Part shown: positions 55,193 through 64,000 of the stretch, piece after piece
Layout: each line of letters starts with the position of its first letter
Position numbering within the stretch: position 1 is the first letter of the stretch
Source of the DNA: Gracilariopsis chorda
Taxonomy: Eukaryota; Rhodophyta; Florideophyceae; Gracilariales; Gracilariaceae
Assembly: GCA_003194525.1 (NCBI GenBank)
Contig: NBIV01000299.1
Location: 1-64,000 of the forward strand
Direction of reading: 5' to 3'
Length of the DNA stretch: 64,000 nt
Program-made: the position numbers and the translations under genes
The notes under the pieces: generated by a model
What the model was told of the DNA's origin: nothing
The model's database searches: none
What the model saw: only the letters and a program-made list of their open reading frames with translations

Positions 55193-58100
55193 ATTATCAG
55201 TTGGAGTAACCGTAGTTGCGAACAAGACGACAACTGGTGTAGACTGTGGCTGCAAAATCGTGGATGAAGAGGTCGGAGGTCTTCGCTGCTGCAGTTCAAA
55301 TCGCGCTACTGGACCAATTGAGCTCCCGTGTTCTAAAACCAGTCCGGAACAGGTCGCGGTGTCGTACTCGATCACAGATGTTGAGATAACCGCAAAGTGT
55401 TTTGCGCTTTCGATGCTCAGCTCTTTGAACTTCGTGAGAGAGTACGTCGTGTACTCTAGTAGAAGGGAGTTCAGAACTGCGTCAGGTAACGGTAGCTGGC
55501 AATCTCGTAGAGATCGATATCTACTGCTCAAAGAAGATACTGACTTTGTGCGTGCTTCCTGTCGCTTGTCGTTTCTTTTCAATGTTTGTCGACGAATTTC
55601 GTAGGGAATATGAGAGAAGGGAACCTTCTTAGACAGAATATAGGCCTTGTACCCAAAGTTGGATGCCTCCGTGTAGCCAATACCTTGGAAAAGGTACCTC
55701 TTAGGGACGGCTAGGTCTTTAAAGCAGCTCACGACCATGTGCGGCTTCTTCAAGTAAAGGTATCGATACCAAACTGGAGGTCTTTCCCCGAAATGTTCAA
55801 AGTACTTTCTTTGGAAAGACTCCCTGCGTCTCAAAAAGTTTTGTACCGTTCGTGATCTTCGCATAGCAAACAAGTCCCTCGACATATCGTCACACCAAGA
55901 CTGGCGTTTTATATGGGCGCACCATGATGTCACGTTGCGCATTTGGTTCTGGTTAAGATGCCATTCATCTAAAGACACGAATGACCTATCAAACACTTGC
56001 TCCACAGCGTTGATGCATGGAATGCTTTGGTCCATTGTTATCATTGCCGGTGACATTGGAATGATCGACCTAAAGCAGGACAGCACCCCAGTGAAGTCAG
56101 CCGTCGTTTCTCCTGAAATGAAACCCATAAAGAAAGCTAAGGTGAACCCATAGTTTGCTCTTCCATTCACAGTGAAGAGTGGATACCCATATCGATTTGC
56201 TATGGCTTTGCAATCAACGGATACACCAGGTACTATCCCAAAATTTTCGTAGTCCTCCAACCACTCTTTCAATGACCAGCAAGCCAGCTTCATTCGTCCA
56301 GCGGAGTCACACTTAAAGAAGAATTTGTTTCTTGGATCCTCTCTATTGAGCTCAATAAGAATCTCGCTCAACCGCATGCACTCCAAGTCTTTCGGATTAC
56401 TCACTGAGCCCGCATATCTTAGTTGCTTTCGTGCAGATATAGGAATGATCGGCTTCTTGTACTTGTCTTCGAGGTACCGAATGGTGTCCTGGAAAGACAT
56501 GTGTAGCTTTCCTGTCATGTGAATTGCTTCATCTCTCATTTTCGGAGCTAAATACTTCACAGCTCCGTGTTGAGTTGACGGATGTGTATGCCTCGCCGCT
56601 GTGAGGTCAGTGACGTAGCTTCGTCCACTATTACTATCTGAAACCGTCTTGATCGTCATCGAAAACGAACAACGGTCTTTCTTATCGTTGTACTTCTGGC
56701 ACTTCAGAATGCTTTTTTGTAGAACTCGCTGATCTCCGGCTACTCCGTTACTTTTCCTTTCCTTCTCCTTAAAACCAACATAGATAGAAGTTCTCACAAA
56801 TATGTAGAATCCCATACAGTCGGCAGTATGTTGAACTTCCTTCAGAACATCATGGCCAGGGGAATTCAAAGGAAGCGATTGAAGAAATGCGAGAACAGCA
56901 GCCTTAAAGCACTCTTCTATATCCTCGTTCTGATAGTACTCAACAGTCGAACTGCTGTCGTCATCCTGTTTGCCATCCTCCCCATCAGTTTCCAGAATCT
57001 CAATCTCGCCAGTAGCCCTACTAATGCCTTCCAAGTCCACTATAGAGACGTGAAATAAGTCGAGAGAGCGCTCCTCATCGTCGTCCAGAAAGCGTTCTAT
57101 AAGCTCAATTGGATCTTCACCGCCTTCGGAGCTTCGTTCCTTACCCAATTCAATACTGCGTGTGGAAAGCGACCCATCCTACTCCATGGCAGCCTCATCG
57201 GTAGAGACTCCAGAGGCCATTGCCACACTCAACTCAAAGTTCTCAAGTGAAGTTTCCGGATATCGTTCTTCACGCTTCTCCAAAAACCCAGGTCTGTCGT
57301 CTGCAGACGATCTTCTGTCAATCTCGAAAGGCTCCTTCCCATTCGTCAAAACAGCAGAGGTATTTTTGGAGCCAGATACGTCCTCTACAATGCCTCGATT
57401 ACGTCCCTGGTCCACTACGTCTCCTACAATGAGAGCATTGTCATCATTCTCTCTCACGTCTCCTACACCGAGCCCGATAGCATCTTCTCCACCTTCTCCA
57501 ATCGCAAGCTTTCTATGCGCAGAGACTGTATTGGTATTCTGGAGCGATGTGCATTGCTCAGAGTCCGGATGAAAGCGGTTGGAATGGGATGAAGAAAGTG
57601 GCTTTACTGCTATTTTAGACGTCAAACGTTTGTTTGACCCTGGTTCAAGATGTTTTCCATGAGACACTCTTTCCAGTCGTCCATTATCCCAAAGAAAAGG
57701 TCTTTCTGGTAAAAACCCTGTCCTCGGCAGCAAACTGTTTTCCAACATCTTCCAATGCAGTTCATTCATCCCAGGTCCTCCATCCTTTCTCCAAGTCCTA
57801 TAGCGCGAGATAAGAGATCGCCTAATAATCTCAATTCGCTTGTCAATCTTCTTTCTGATGCTCGATAGGGGGTCATGGTTGTGATTCAGACAATAAGATA
57901 TCTCCCACTTCTTTGTACGTCTGATGAGGTGGAAAGAGATGTTCGAAGGACAATTCGAATTTATACAGCGCATCCTTCCTGTAGCAGCCCTATCGTTTCT
58001 CTTAACTCTCCTGCAAACTGTTCGAAAGTAGTGGACACCATACATCCAACCATTCTTTGTAGCCAGTGACTTTAGGATTCCTACTAAGTCGTCCACATGA

Positions 58101-59540
58101 TCCACTTCATTTGGCAGGTGTAGCTGCGGGACACAACCGTTATCCAAACTACTCAAAACGGTGAGAAGTAGGTCTTGAACGACGGAAGAAGCTACATTGT
58201 AGCTATCTTCAAAACGTATCTTTCGAGGTACACGATCCATAGAAACCGTGGAGAGACCTCTATTCAGCAGCTCAATTTTCTCAAGACGATCTTCCAGTCT
58301 CGGCCGTTTCTCCTCTCTTATTTTTATACATATATCGTCAGATGTCTCGGCGTAAACCTCGTCACTGTCGAATTTACCATTCCCAGTGCCCGAATCGCTT
58401 CCAAGAGATTCCAGTGTCCCCAATTCTGTAGAATCATACCTCTGTTCTACCATTTCTATGCGCTCACAAGTGCCTCCATTGGTTTTTCTCGGACTGTTGG
58501 ACTCCTGCACCTTCTCTTCTCGGACGGTGGCGTCTTTATACACCGCCTCGGACCCTGGACTTAGTGTTTGGCCTCGCTGGCTTGCCTGACTCTGAATTTC
58601 TTTTATTCGCGACAAACCTCGATCCCTAGCCTCAAACATGTGCTCTCGGTGTTGAATTCGGTACTCGCTGACCATTGTTTCCGTCACTTTTTCAGTTGCA
58701 AAATACTGACTTGCCATCAAAGTTTGTACCAACCGGCTCCTTATCGACATCCAATGATATCGCTCGGAGAGCTCAGAACTATACCCCTGTGCATAGGTTT
58801 TGTCCGGAGCGCATCCTCGATCAGACGCAAACTCAGTAAAGAATGAGATTACGTAGCATCCAAAGCTGTAACTGTCCGCTTGGCGGTAGTAATTCTTGAC
58901 GTCCAAGACTACATTTTTACGTGAAACGATAGCCTTACTGTTTTCATGAAGAATGCTGTAGTCATATGCTTTCTTAAAAAGCTTCAAGACCGGTGGTGGA
59001 CACTTGAAACGTAGACTATCCCCAAAGTAGACCGTGGGCTTCTCTACCTTGTTTACATCAACATCCATATATCGCGTTCCTAGTAGTATACCCCAATGTT
59101 CATTGCGCAGGTTCAAGGGAACGATAACTGTGTGAATCTCACCAGAGTGCCCTGATACGTTAACCGAAAACGACTTCTTCATCATGGACAATAATGCTTC
59201 TTCTTCCTCCTTAGATACCTTCTTTTGCCGCTTCGAGAAGCCAGACAGTGCAACACCTGTATCGGACGGACAGAAACATACACCAGGCTTTGGTTTCATG
59301 TCCATAATCGCGCTTGTGATGAGGTCACTGCAAAGATAAGATCGCATTTTTGAGCTGTGAACGAGAGATATAGGATGTAATTCTTTCTGCTCTGCATCTA
59401 CGATAGAGTAAACATGATCATGAATCAACTTAAGCAGAGGTATGGAAGTTGTGATTCGCAGTCCCGTGTTTCTCTCTACATTTAGAAAAAAAGATCTACA
59501 GATATTGCTTACCAGTTTATCAATATAACTTGTGATTAAT
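55193..59540 (-). pseudogene. MULE gene: Ulp1-like protease plus transposase, N-terminal and central part
   Basis: One frame runs from about 59540 to the LTR edge at 55193, crossed by a single in-frame TAG at 57179-57181. No ATG lies near either side of that stop; the first ATG of the upstream part is at about residue 28, counted from 59428. Upstream part: a C48 (Ulp1-like) cysteine protease with His111 (NEHWG), Asp137 (YFGDSL) and Gln183 in RQADSYSFGCY. The canonical nucleophile position is Phe189, with a cysteine two residues later. A second C-and-H-rich region follows (CRRVKRNDRAATGRMRCINS). Downstream part: a C150/C160/H187/H189 finger, then the MULE DDE core with Asp312 (VDCKAIANRYG), Asp373 (MITMDQS) and Glu494 (GYTEASN). 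The SWIM finger is beyond the gypsy insertion. Confidence 0.85.
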
Positions 59541-59779
59541 ATGTATCAAGCTGCGTTCCGAACTTCAAATTGGAGTCGCTACCGAAAACAGAATTGGAGG
59601 AATTTTTTTTTTAGAATGAGACGTGTTTCTTAGGATTGTGTCTAGTGTGCACTTACCAACATGCGCACTGAGGTCTACCATGTCTTTTGAGGCGAGACAT
59701 AAAAAAGAAGTGAAGCTATAGTAATCAGAGTATGTGTAAAGCGTAATCGGAGACGCTAGTAATGGATGAAAATGGGATC

Positions 59780-60161
59780 TGGATAGGATGAAGGAGGTGG
59801 GAGTGGGAGTAGTGCACGATTGTATTGCTAGAGATAAAGCATCGACGGCGGGTGAGATAGTGTGCAAATGTGTCTTCAGGTACGACGGCGGGAGAGATGG
59901 TGTGCGAATGTATCTTCAGGTGCGCGATCAGGGATCAAAGACGGATGAACACTTGGCGCTTAGAGGTACGTTGTTGCTGGTTTGAATTGCTCATTTTTGT
60001 TTCATTGGTCTACTGGGACAATAGAGGGCTGTGATTGGCCGCAGCAGAATGTGCACATGCGGGTCATTGAGCTGGGTCAGGTTTTTGGAGAGCTCGTGCT
60101 GAGCTGATCCTTTTCAATCAATTTTTTACGCCGGCTACGCTGTGTAGATTATCCCCTGGCC
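59780..60161. repeat. MULE right terminal inverted repeat
   Basis: Inverse of 43525-43860. It contains a local tandem duplication of about 40 bp (ACGGCGGGAGAGATGGTGTG-type unit, around 59845-59925) not present in the left end. Confidence 0.85.
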
Positions 60162-60171
60162 CACGGAGTGC
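60162..60171. repeat. MULE target-site duplication, right
   Basis: CACGGAGTGC, identical to 43515-43524. Confidence 0.9.
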
Positions 60172-60964
60172 AGTGCATTACAAAATGTTTCACAGTAGCC
60201 GGCGGATACCGAGCAGAGTGCGCGCCACGCGTCAGCGGTGGACACGCAGCACGTGGTGCAGCAAGGATGTGCGACGTGTGGGGCGGTGATTGGGAGGATA
60301 TAAGCGGCGTGCTGGCAAAAAGGGGCGGCGGGGCCAGCAGGGCCAGTGCCTTGCTGGGCGACGCGAGTGCTACAAAAGGGCCGCGCTGCGCACAACATCG
60401 CTGGCGCCCACGTCGCTGTCCGACCCTTTGACCAAGCCAGCACCACCTCCAACACCGCGTCGTGCTCTCGACAGAACATGTCCGCCATCTACACGCCCAC
60501 CGTCGCCGCCAGCACCGCCGTCGCCAGCGCCGCTGCCTCCGTCATGCGCTAAGCAGCGACTATGACGATACCGGCAACGCATCGGGAGTGGCGGAAGAAG
60601 TATGGGCGCGATGTTGACGTGAAGCACTTATAGAAAGCGTGCTGAAGGATGCCAGTGAGACCAACGCAGGTGGAAGGGAAGCACGCGAGGCGCGCGTGGG
60701 ATTGGGGAGACTCGGATGCGAGACGTAGGTGGCACGTCTCATCTGGGCTCGAGGGCGACGTGCGCAGGGCGACAGCAGATGCCTGTAAGAGCGTTGGGGA
60801 ATGCCGAAGATGCGGAGAATGCGGCGATGGATCGTGGCAAGATTGCGTTGGGGGCAGGGCGCGATTGCGCTATCTGAGCTCCGGTGGCGGCCCGTGTGGC
60901 GTGTGTGCGGTGCAGCATCGAATGGGGCCTTTTCGTTGACACGCACTGAATTGCTACCAGGGAG
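60172..60964 (+). other. GC-rich cargo of Harbinger element B, right part
   Basis: This joins 42160-43514 across the MULE insertion and has the same high GC, unlike the Harbinger gene modules. A 96-codon ATG frame at 60649-60939 holds a cluster of cysteines (CKSVGECRRCGECGDGSWQDC, then CGVCAVQH) that looks like a metal-binding patch, but no family is recognisable. Shorter frames at 60346-60552 are Ala/Ser-rich. The block ends where the transposase module begins, at about 60965. It may be downstream sequence of the captured BSD gene or another captured piece. Confidence 0.35.
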
Positions 60965-61062
60965 GTGGTATCGAACCGCTTTTAAGATCAACCTGACGCT
61001 ATTGCCAAAGTTCTTAAGCGTCCCTCCTATTCTTTCTCCTGAATATCTGAGATCGCAAACCT

Positions 61063-62337
61063 CTACCCAGGACGAACAAAATGATACGCTTCTGTAATCA
61101 TGCAGAGTCGAACGCGAGTAAAAGAATAGTCGTCAACAAAACCCCAAGAACACATAGAAAATTCGCTCACGTCAGACAGCACATCATCACCATGCAGATC
61201 CAGAAAGTAGTCAAAGCCATTTTTACACCACGCCAGCCATCTTTCCAACCACTCCTGTGCCTCTGCTTCAAAAACCGATCCAGAGGCCACATTCAACTCC
61301 TTTGTATCTCCGCAATTGATGCAGAGGTTCTCCAATATCATAACAGTGTTGATGATAATTTAAGAAGTCTGTAGGTTAAACTGTAAAGGCCTCCAAAGAG
61401 CTCCCCATCTTCCCTTTACCCGTCCAAACGCTTGCCCAACCTTAACTCGATGAGATGACAAGTAAAAATTAAAACCGTCCTGATACTTGTTAGCCATTGA
61501 ACGCGGATTTGGAGTTACCACAAACTCAGCGCAGCGATAAGCTTCATCGGCAGCGATCAAAAACCCCTTGGCTAGTCCTCCTTCTTGTAGAAACCTGCCA
61601 ATATTAGAAAGCGAAATTTCAACACTATCCACAATAGATCCAACATAAACTGCTGATGACGCCACGAATCGGTATTTAGCGTCAAACATTGCCTGCACAG
61701 GCACTCCAAAACCACCCTTACGAGTGTAGAACTGCTGATTATAAAGTTCTCTTGGCGGGTTCTGTAGTAAACGAAGAGTAATTTCAAGTGCTCTTAAAAA
61801 CCCTGGCAAGATATGAAATTGTTTTCTTGACAGAGAGAACTCCATGGCGCGCAGTTGGTACGCACGATTATCTGGCTTCTTCGGTAGTCCCCCAAATTGA
61901 AGAACAGTGTCAAAAGTGCTCAATACTTCATTAACGATGCTGCAGCAAGTATTGTTTTCAATAGTATAGGTGATCATAAGATCTAAATATGTGGTCCCAG
62001 CCATTTAACGTAAAAGGATACCAGGTTTGATAACTGCTTGCAAAGCATTCCTATCCAGCTGTTTTTGCAGTTCCAAATCATACTCTTCATCAGTATATTG
62101 TGATATAAAAGGGAGGATGGCATTCAATACACAAGAAAATGCAGAACGTGACACACGATAGCAAAATCGAAATTGCGCATCGTTGAGTCCCATATTGACT
62201 TCATAAAAACTTCTTCGGTTTTGTCGAACGTTTTCTGTTCTCGGCGATACAACAAGAGCAAGATGGATTGCTAGAAACGTTACTGCTATAATTTGAAAGA
62301 CTCTTCTTAGCTGCTCGGGCCTGTTTACGGATGACAA
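61063..62337 (-). pseudogene. Harbinger transposase (DDE) of element B, nearly full length
   Basis: A single frame of about 424 codons is crossed by two TAA stops (62005-62007 in the complement, between GILLR and MAGTTYLDL; and 61360-61362, after LQFNLQTS). Domains: an N-terminal helical part (FCYRVSRSAFSCVLNAILPF), then a helix-turn-helix-like segment, then the DDE_Tnp_4 core. The core has the first acid in MFDAKYRF, the VGSIVDS block, the second acid in LIAADEAYR, and SSHRVKVGQAFGRVKGRW, where the expected third acid is Gly. Apart from two stops and that one change it is well preserved, so it died recently. It faces the Myb-like gene tail to tail across the cargo. Confidence 0.85.
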
Positions 62338-62600
62338 GCATCGTTTAGTCTGCCGACATCGGTAATCGAACGTGAAAGCTGTTCAGGGTTGGACCCGATC
62401 TACGTGCCTCGTCGTTTCAATTAGTGGAAGTACCTTGATTGCATTATGGTTCTGATTTTCGGATCATAGAGACTGATAGCAGTGGAACAGCTCTAAAAGA
62501 TATTGTATTGTTCAGTTTTACAAAATGAATGAAAGCTACTCGAAAAATTACTCTATTATAACCTCTTAGGCTATTTCCGTCAATCCAGTGGGACTGGCCA

Positions 62601-63376
62601 TAACGGAGTTAGAAAGCTTTTTTCAATTTTCAGATTTAATAGTTCCGTATATATGATCATGAATCAAACAAGTTCATTTGTCCGATTGTAATAAATTTAA
62701 TCTACCACAGTTATCAAAGTTTTTGTAAAATGCTCTGCAAATTTTTGGTTTTTCTTGTGGTCAGTAGACGACAATGTTTCTAAAGTAGATTTGATCTGGA
62801 GACGTCTGTGCTGCTTCTCGAACGAGAAAGAAGTTGTTAGGGGCACGAAGACGATAAGAAAATAGGAAATGACGCCACCGATGTCATTTGACTCCTGGCG
62901 TGCGTCGACGTTGTGATGATCAACATATACAACACTAAATCAGTTTTGAAGTGGGAGTTGACTTGTCTGAACGCCATTGGGCTAGAGATCATCGATATTG
63001 AGGGCTGCAGTGTCACTTGTCGAGAGGCGTAATGGGAAGGGATGATTGGGTTGGGAAGCAATCGTACTCTATGGTGGTATTCTGGCTTGTGCGAGGTGTT
63101 GAGGGCAGCTCCTTTATTGGTTGTCGCTCTTACAGTAACGTCAGCTACGCCGTGTGATTTCACCCTCTCCCCTTTCATTTTTGCGGGGTTACAGACGGGA
63201 CTCTCGTGCCATCTTTTCAAGCTGCCCGACGCGCTGTGCGCACTAAACCTTCGTGACGCGTTTCATTTGTCAACCCTTCATTGCCATATGCCAGTGTGAA
63301 CCGGATACACGGCTTTGTGGTTTGTGTCACCGTAATCAGTAGTTTTCCGTTTGGTTGGAAATGAGAGTCTGAGAAC
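62601..63376. other. Spacer upstream of the reductase gene
   Basis: After the TAA target triplet (62601-62603) the DNA is AT-rich to about 62780, then balanced. It should hold the promoter of the gene at 63377, but no TATA box or other clear signal stands out, and no repeat or gene was seen. Confidence 0.5.
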
Positions 63377-64000
63377 ATGGAATTCTCACGGGAGAAACCA
63401 GTGCTTGTCACAGGTGCAACATCCCTTGTAGGATCACATGTGATTGCTGCCCTTCTCGCTCGAAACTTTGTTGTGCGAGGAACGGAGCCTGAATTTGATT
63501 CTGATATTCAAGAGGCTCTGATGTCGTTACCACACTCCGAAAACCTCGCCCTCCATCGTCTGGATCTCAAAGAGCCACAATCCTTTCATCCAGCATTGTC
63601 TGGTTGCTCCGCACTCATTCACACAGCAACTCCTGTTCTGCTAACCCTCGATGGTAGTTTGCCATTCAATACAGAAGACGAAGCAATCCAAAAGCAGCTC
63701 AAGCCAGCAGTGCAAGGCACGGAGGAGTTATTCACCGCAGCAGCCAATGCTGGAGTGAAACGAATCGTGCTAACCTCATCGACAGCCTCGATGCGTGCCC
63801 AAGGAACATCGCCTACGATATTAGATGAAAGCTGCTGGGGCGACGAAAAGTTCTTCAAGGATACGCTTATGACGCATCCTTACGGAGCATATCGACTAGC
63901 AAAGCTTCTGCAAGAGAAGATTGCGTGGAAAGTTGCGGAGGCAACGTCGCTAAAACTTGTAAGCATCCATCCCGGACTTATACTTGGACCCTCATTGCTT
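63377..64000 (+). CDS. Extended short-chain dehydrogenase/reductase (DFR/CCR-like), 5' part
   Basis: ATG at 63377 with an open frame of 208 codons to the window edge and no intron visible. The N-terminus has the NAD(P)-binding loop VTGATSLVGSHV (residues 11-22); the middle glycine of the usual GxxGxxG is Ser16. Then come IHTATPV (81-87), typical of dihydroflavonol/cinnamoyl-CoA reductase relatives, the strand VKRIVLTSSTASM with catalytic Ser134/Ser135, the YRLAK active site (Tyr172, Lys176), and HPGLILGP (198-205), which shapes the substrate pocket. Family members are about 330 residues, so about a third is outside the window. They reduce carbonyls or aldehydes with NADPH in the cytosol; the substrate cannot be told. 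It is the only clean host gene here. Epimerases are less likely given the HTATP motif. Confidence 0.9.
   Translation, partial: MEFSREKPVLVTGATSLVGSHVIAALLARNFVVRGTEPEFDSDIQEALMSLPHSENLALHRLDLKEPQSFHPALSGCSALIHTATPVLLTLDGSLPFNTEDEAIQKQLKPAVQGTEELFTAAANAGVKRIVLTSSTASMRAQGTSPTILDESCWGDEKFFKDTLMTHPYGAYRLAKLLQEKIAWKVAEATSLKLVSIHPGLILGPSLL

Larger units (their letters stand above)
43525..60161. mobile_element. Mutator-like element (MULE) with long inverted ends
   Basis: The ends start GGCCAGGGGATAATCTACAC and form inverted repeats of roughly 330-380 bp (about 43525-43860 and about 59780-60161), very similar over most of that length. Perfect 10-bp target duplications CACGGAGTGC flank it, typical of Mutator. 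It carries one gene on the minus strand: a Ulp1-like protease region, then a MULE transposase with SWIM finger. A gypsy element (45383-55192) splits that gene, and about 0.6 kb of MULE sequence is present on both sides of it. The intact duplications show that the MULE is a single insertion. Confidence 0.92.
40081..62600. mobile_element. PIF/Harbinger element B, outer shell of the nest
   Basis: The left end reads AGGACAGTCCCCACTGG at 40081 with TAA just outside (40078-40080). The right end reads CCAGTGGGACTGGCCA, ending at 62600, with TAA just outside (62601-62603). The ends are imperfect inverted repeats and the triplet is the usual Harbinger target duplication. Inside, from the left: a Myb-like gene (+), a GC-rich cargo block with a BSD-domain relic, the MULE insertion (43525-60161), the rest of the GC-rich cargo (60172-60964), and a transposase gene (minus). 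Without the MULE it would be about 5.9 kb, close to element A. This single-element reading depends on both halves having been present before the MULE arrived, which the MULE target duplication supports. Confidence 0.75.

Noticed and set aside
59470-59525. A tiny intron of about 44 bases (GTAAGC to a pyrimidine run and TAG) near the start of the MULE gene
   Set aside because: The frame is open straight through it, so no intron is needed, and the size would be unusually small.
60649-60939. A cysteine-rich zinc-binding protein gene
   Set aside because: The cysteine spacing fits no known finger, the frame is short, and the block is GC-rich cargo cut on both sides; kept only as a remark.
1-64000. 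CRISPR arrays, bacterial operons, rRNA genes
   Set aside because: No regular spacer arrays, ribosome-binding patterns or rRNA-like stretches were seen; all recognised genes are eukaryotic or transposon types.

Overview
The window is eukaryotic nuclear DNA made almost entirely of transposable elements, with one ordinary host gene starting at the right edge. The mix is a chromodomain Ty3/gypsy family, PIF/Harbinger elements that pair a Myb-like protein with a DDE transposase, a MULE whose transposase is fused to a Ulp1-like protease, and a Crypton-like tyrosine recombinase gene. Together with a cryptochrome-DASH relic and few obvious introns, this suggests a repeat-rich red alga of the florideophyte type. 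That is inference; no rRNA or plastid marker is present to settle it.

Layout. 1-12077: two copies of a unit carrying a long tyrosine recombinase gene on the minus strand. Copy 1 is broken and cut by the window edge; copy 2 has an open frame. The copies share about 1.6 kb of upstream sequence with matching hairpins. Between them lie C/A-rich DNA, a repeat unit built on a long palindrome, and a small acidic reading frame. 12078-13427: decayed coding-like DNA with one zinc knuckle. 13428-18712: a broken gypsy element on the minus strand. 18713-25416: the right part of Harbinger element A, holding a Myb-like gene, a cargo block with a decayed cryptochrome-DASH gene, and a transposase gene split by a solo LTR. 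25483-39899: an old, broken gypsy element swollen by further insertions.

40081-62600 is a three-level nest. The outer layer is a second Harbinger element (TAA on both sides) with a decayed BSD-domain gene as cargo. Inside it is a MULE at 43525-60161, with perfect 10-bp target duplications and long inverted ends. Inside the MULE gene is a nearly whole chromodomain gypsy element at 45383-55192. 62601-63376 is spacer. 63377-64000 is the start of an extended short-chain dehydrogenase/reductase gene.

Points that stand out: (1) the nearly whole gypsy element is packed with short perfect hairpins along its LTRs and its coding sequence; (2) about 0.6 kb of MULE sequence is present on both sides of that gypsy element and its two LTRs differ in a patch, as expected of a hybrid from two insertions; (3) the two Harbinger elements share their gene modules but carry unrelated cargo, including pieces of host genes; (4) a Ulp1-like protease and a MULE transposase lie in one frame separated by a single stop codon.
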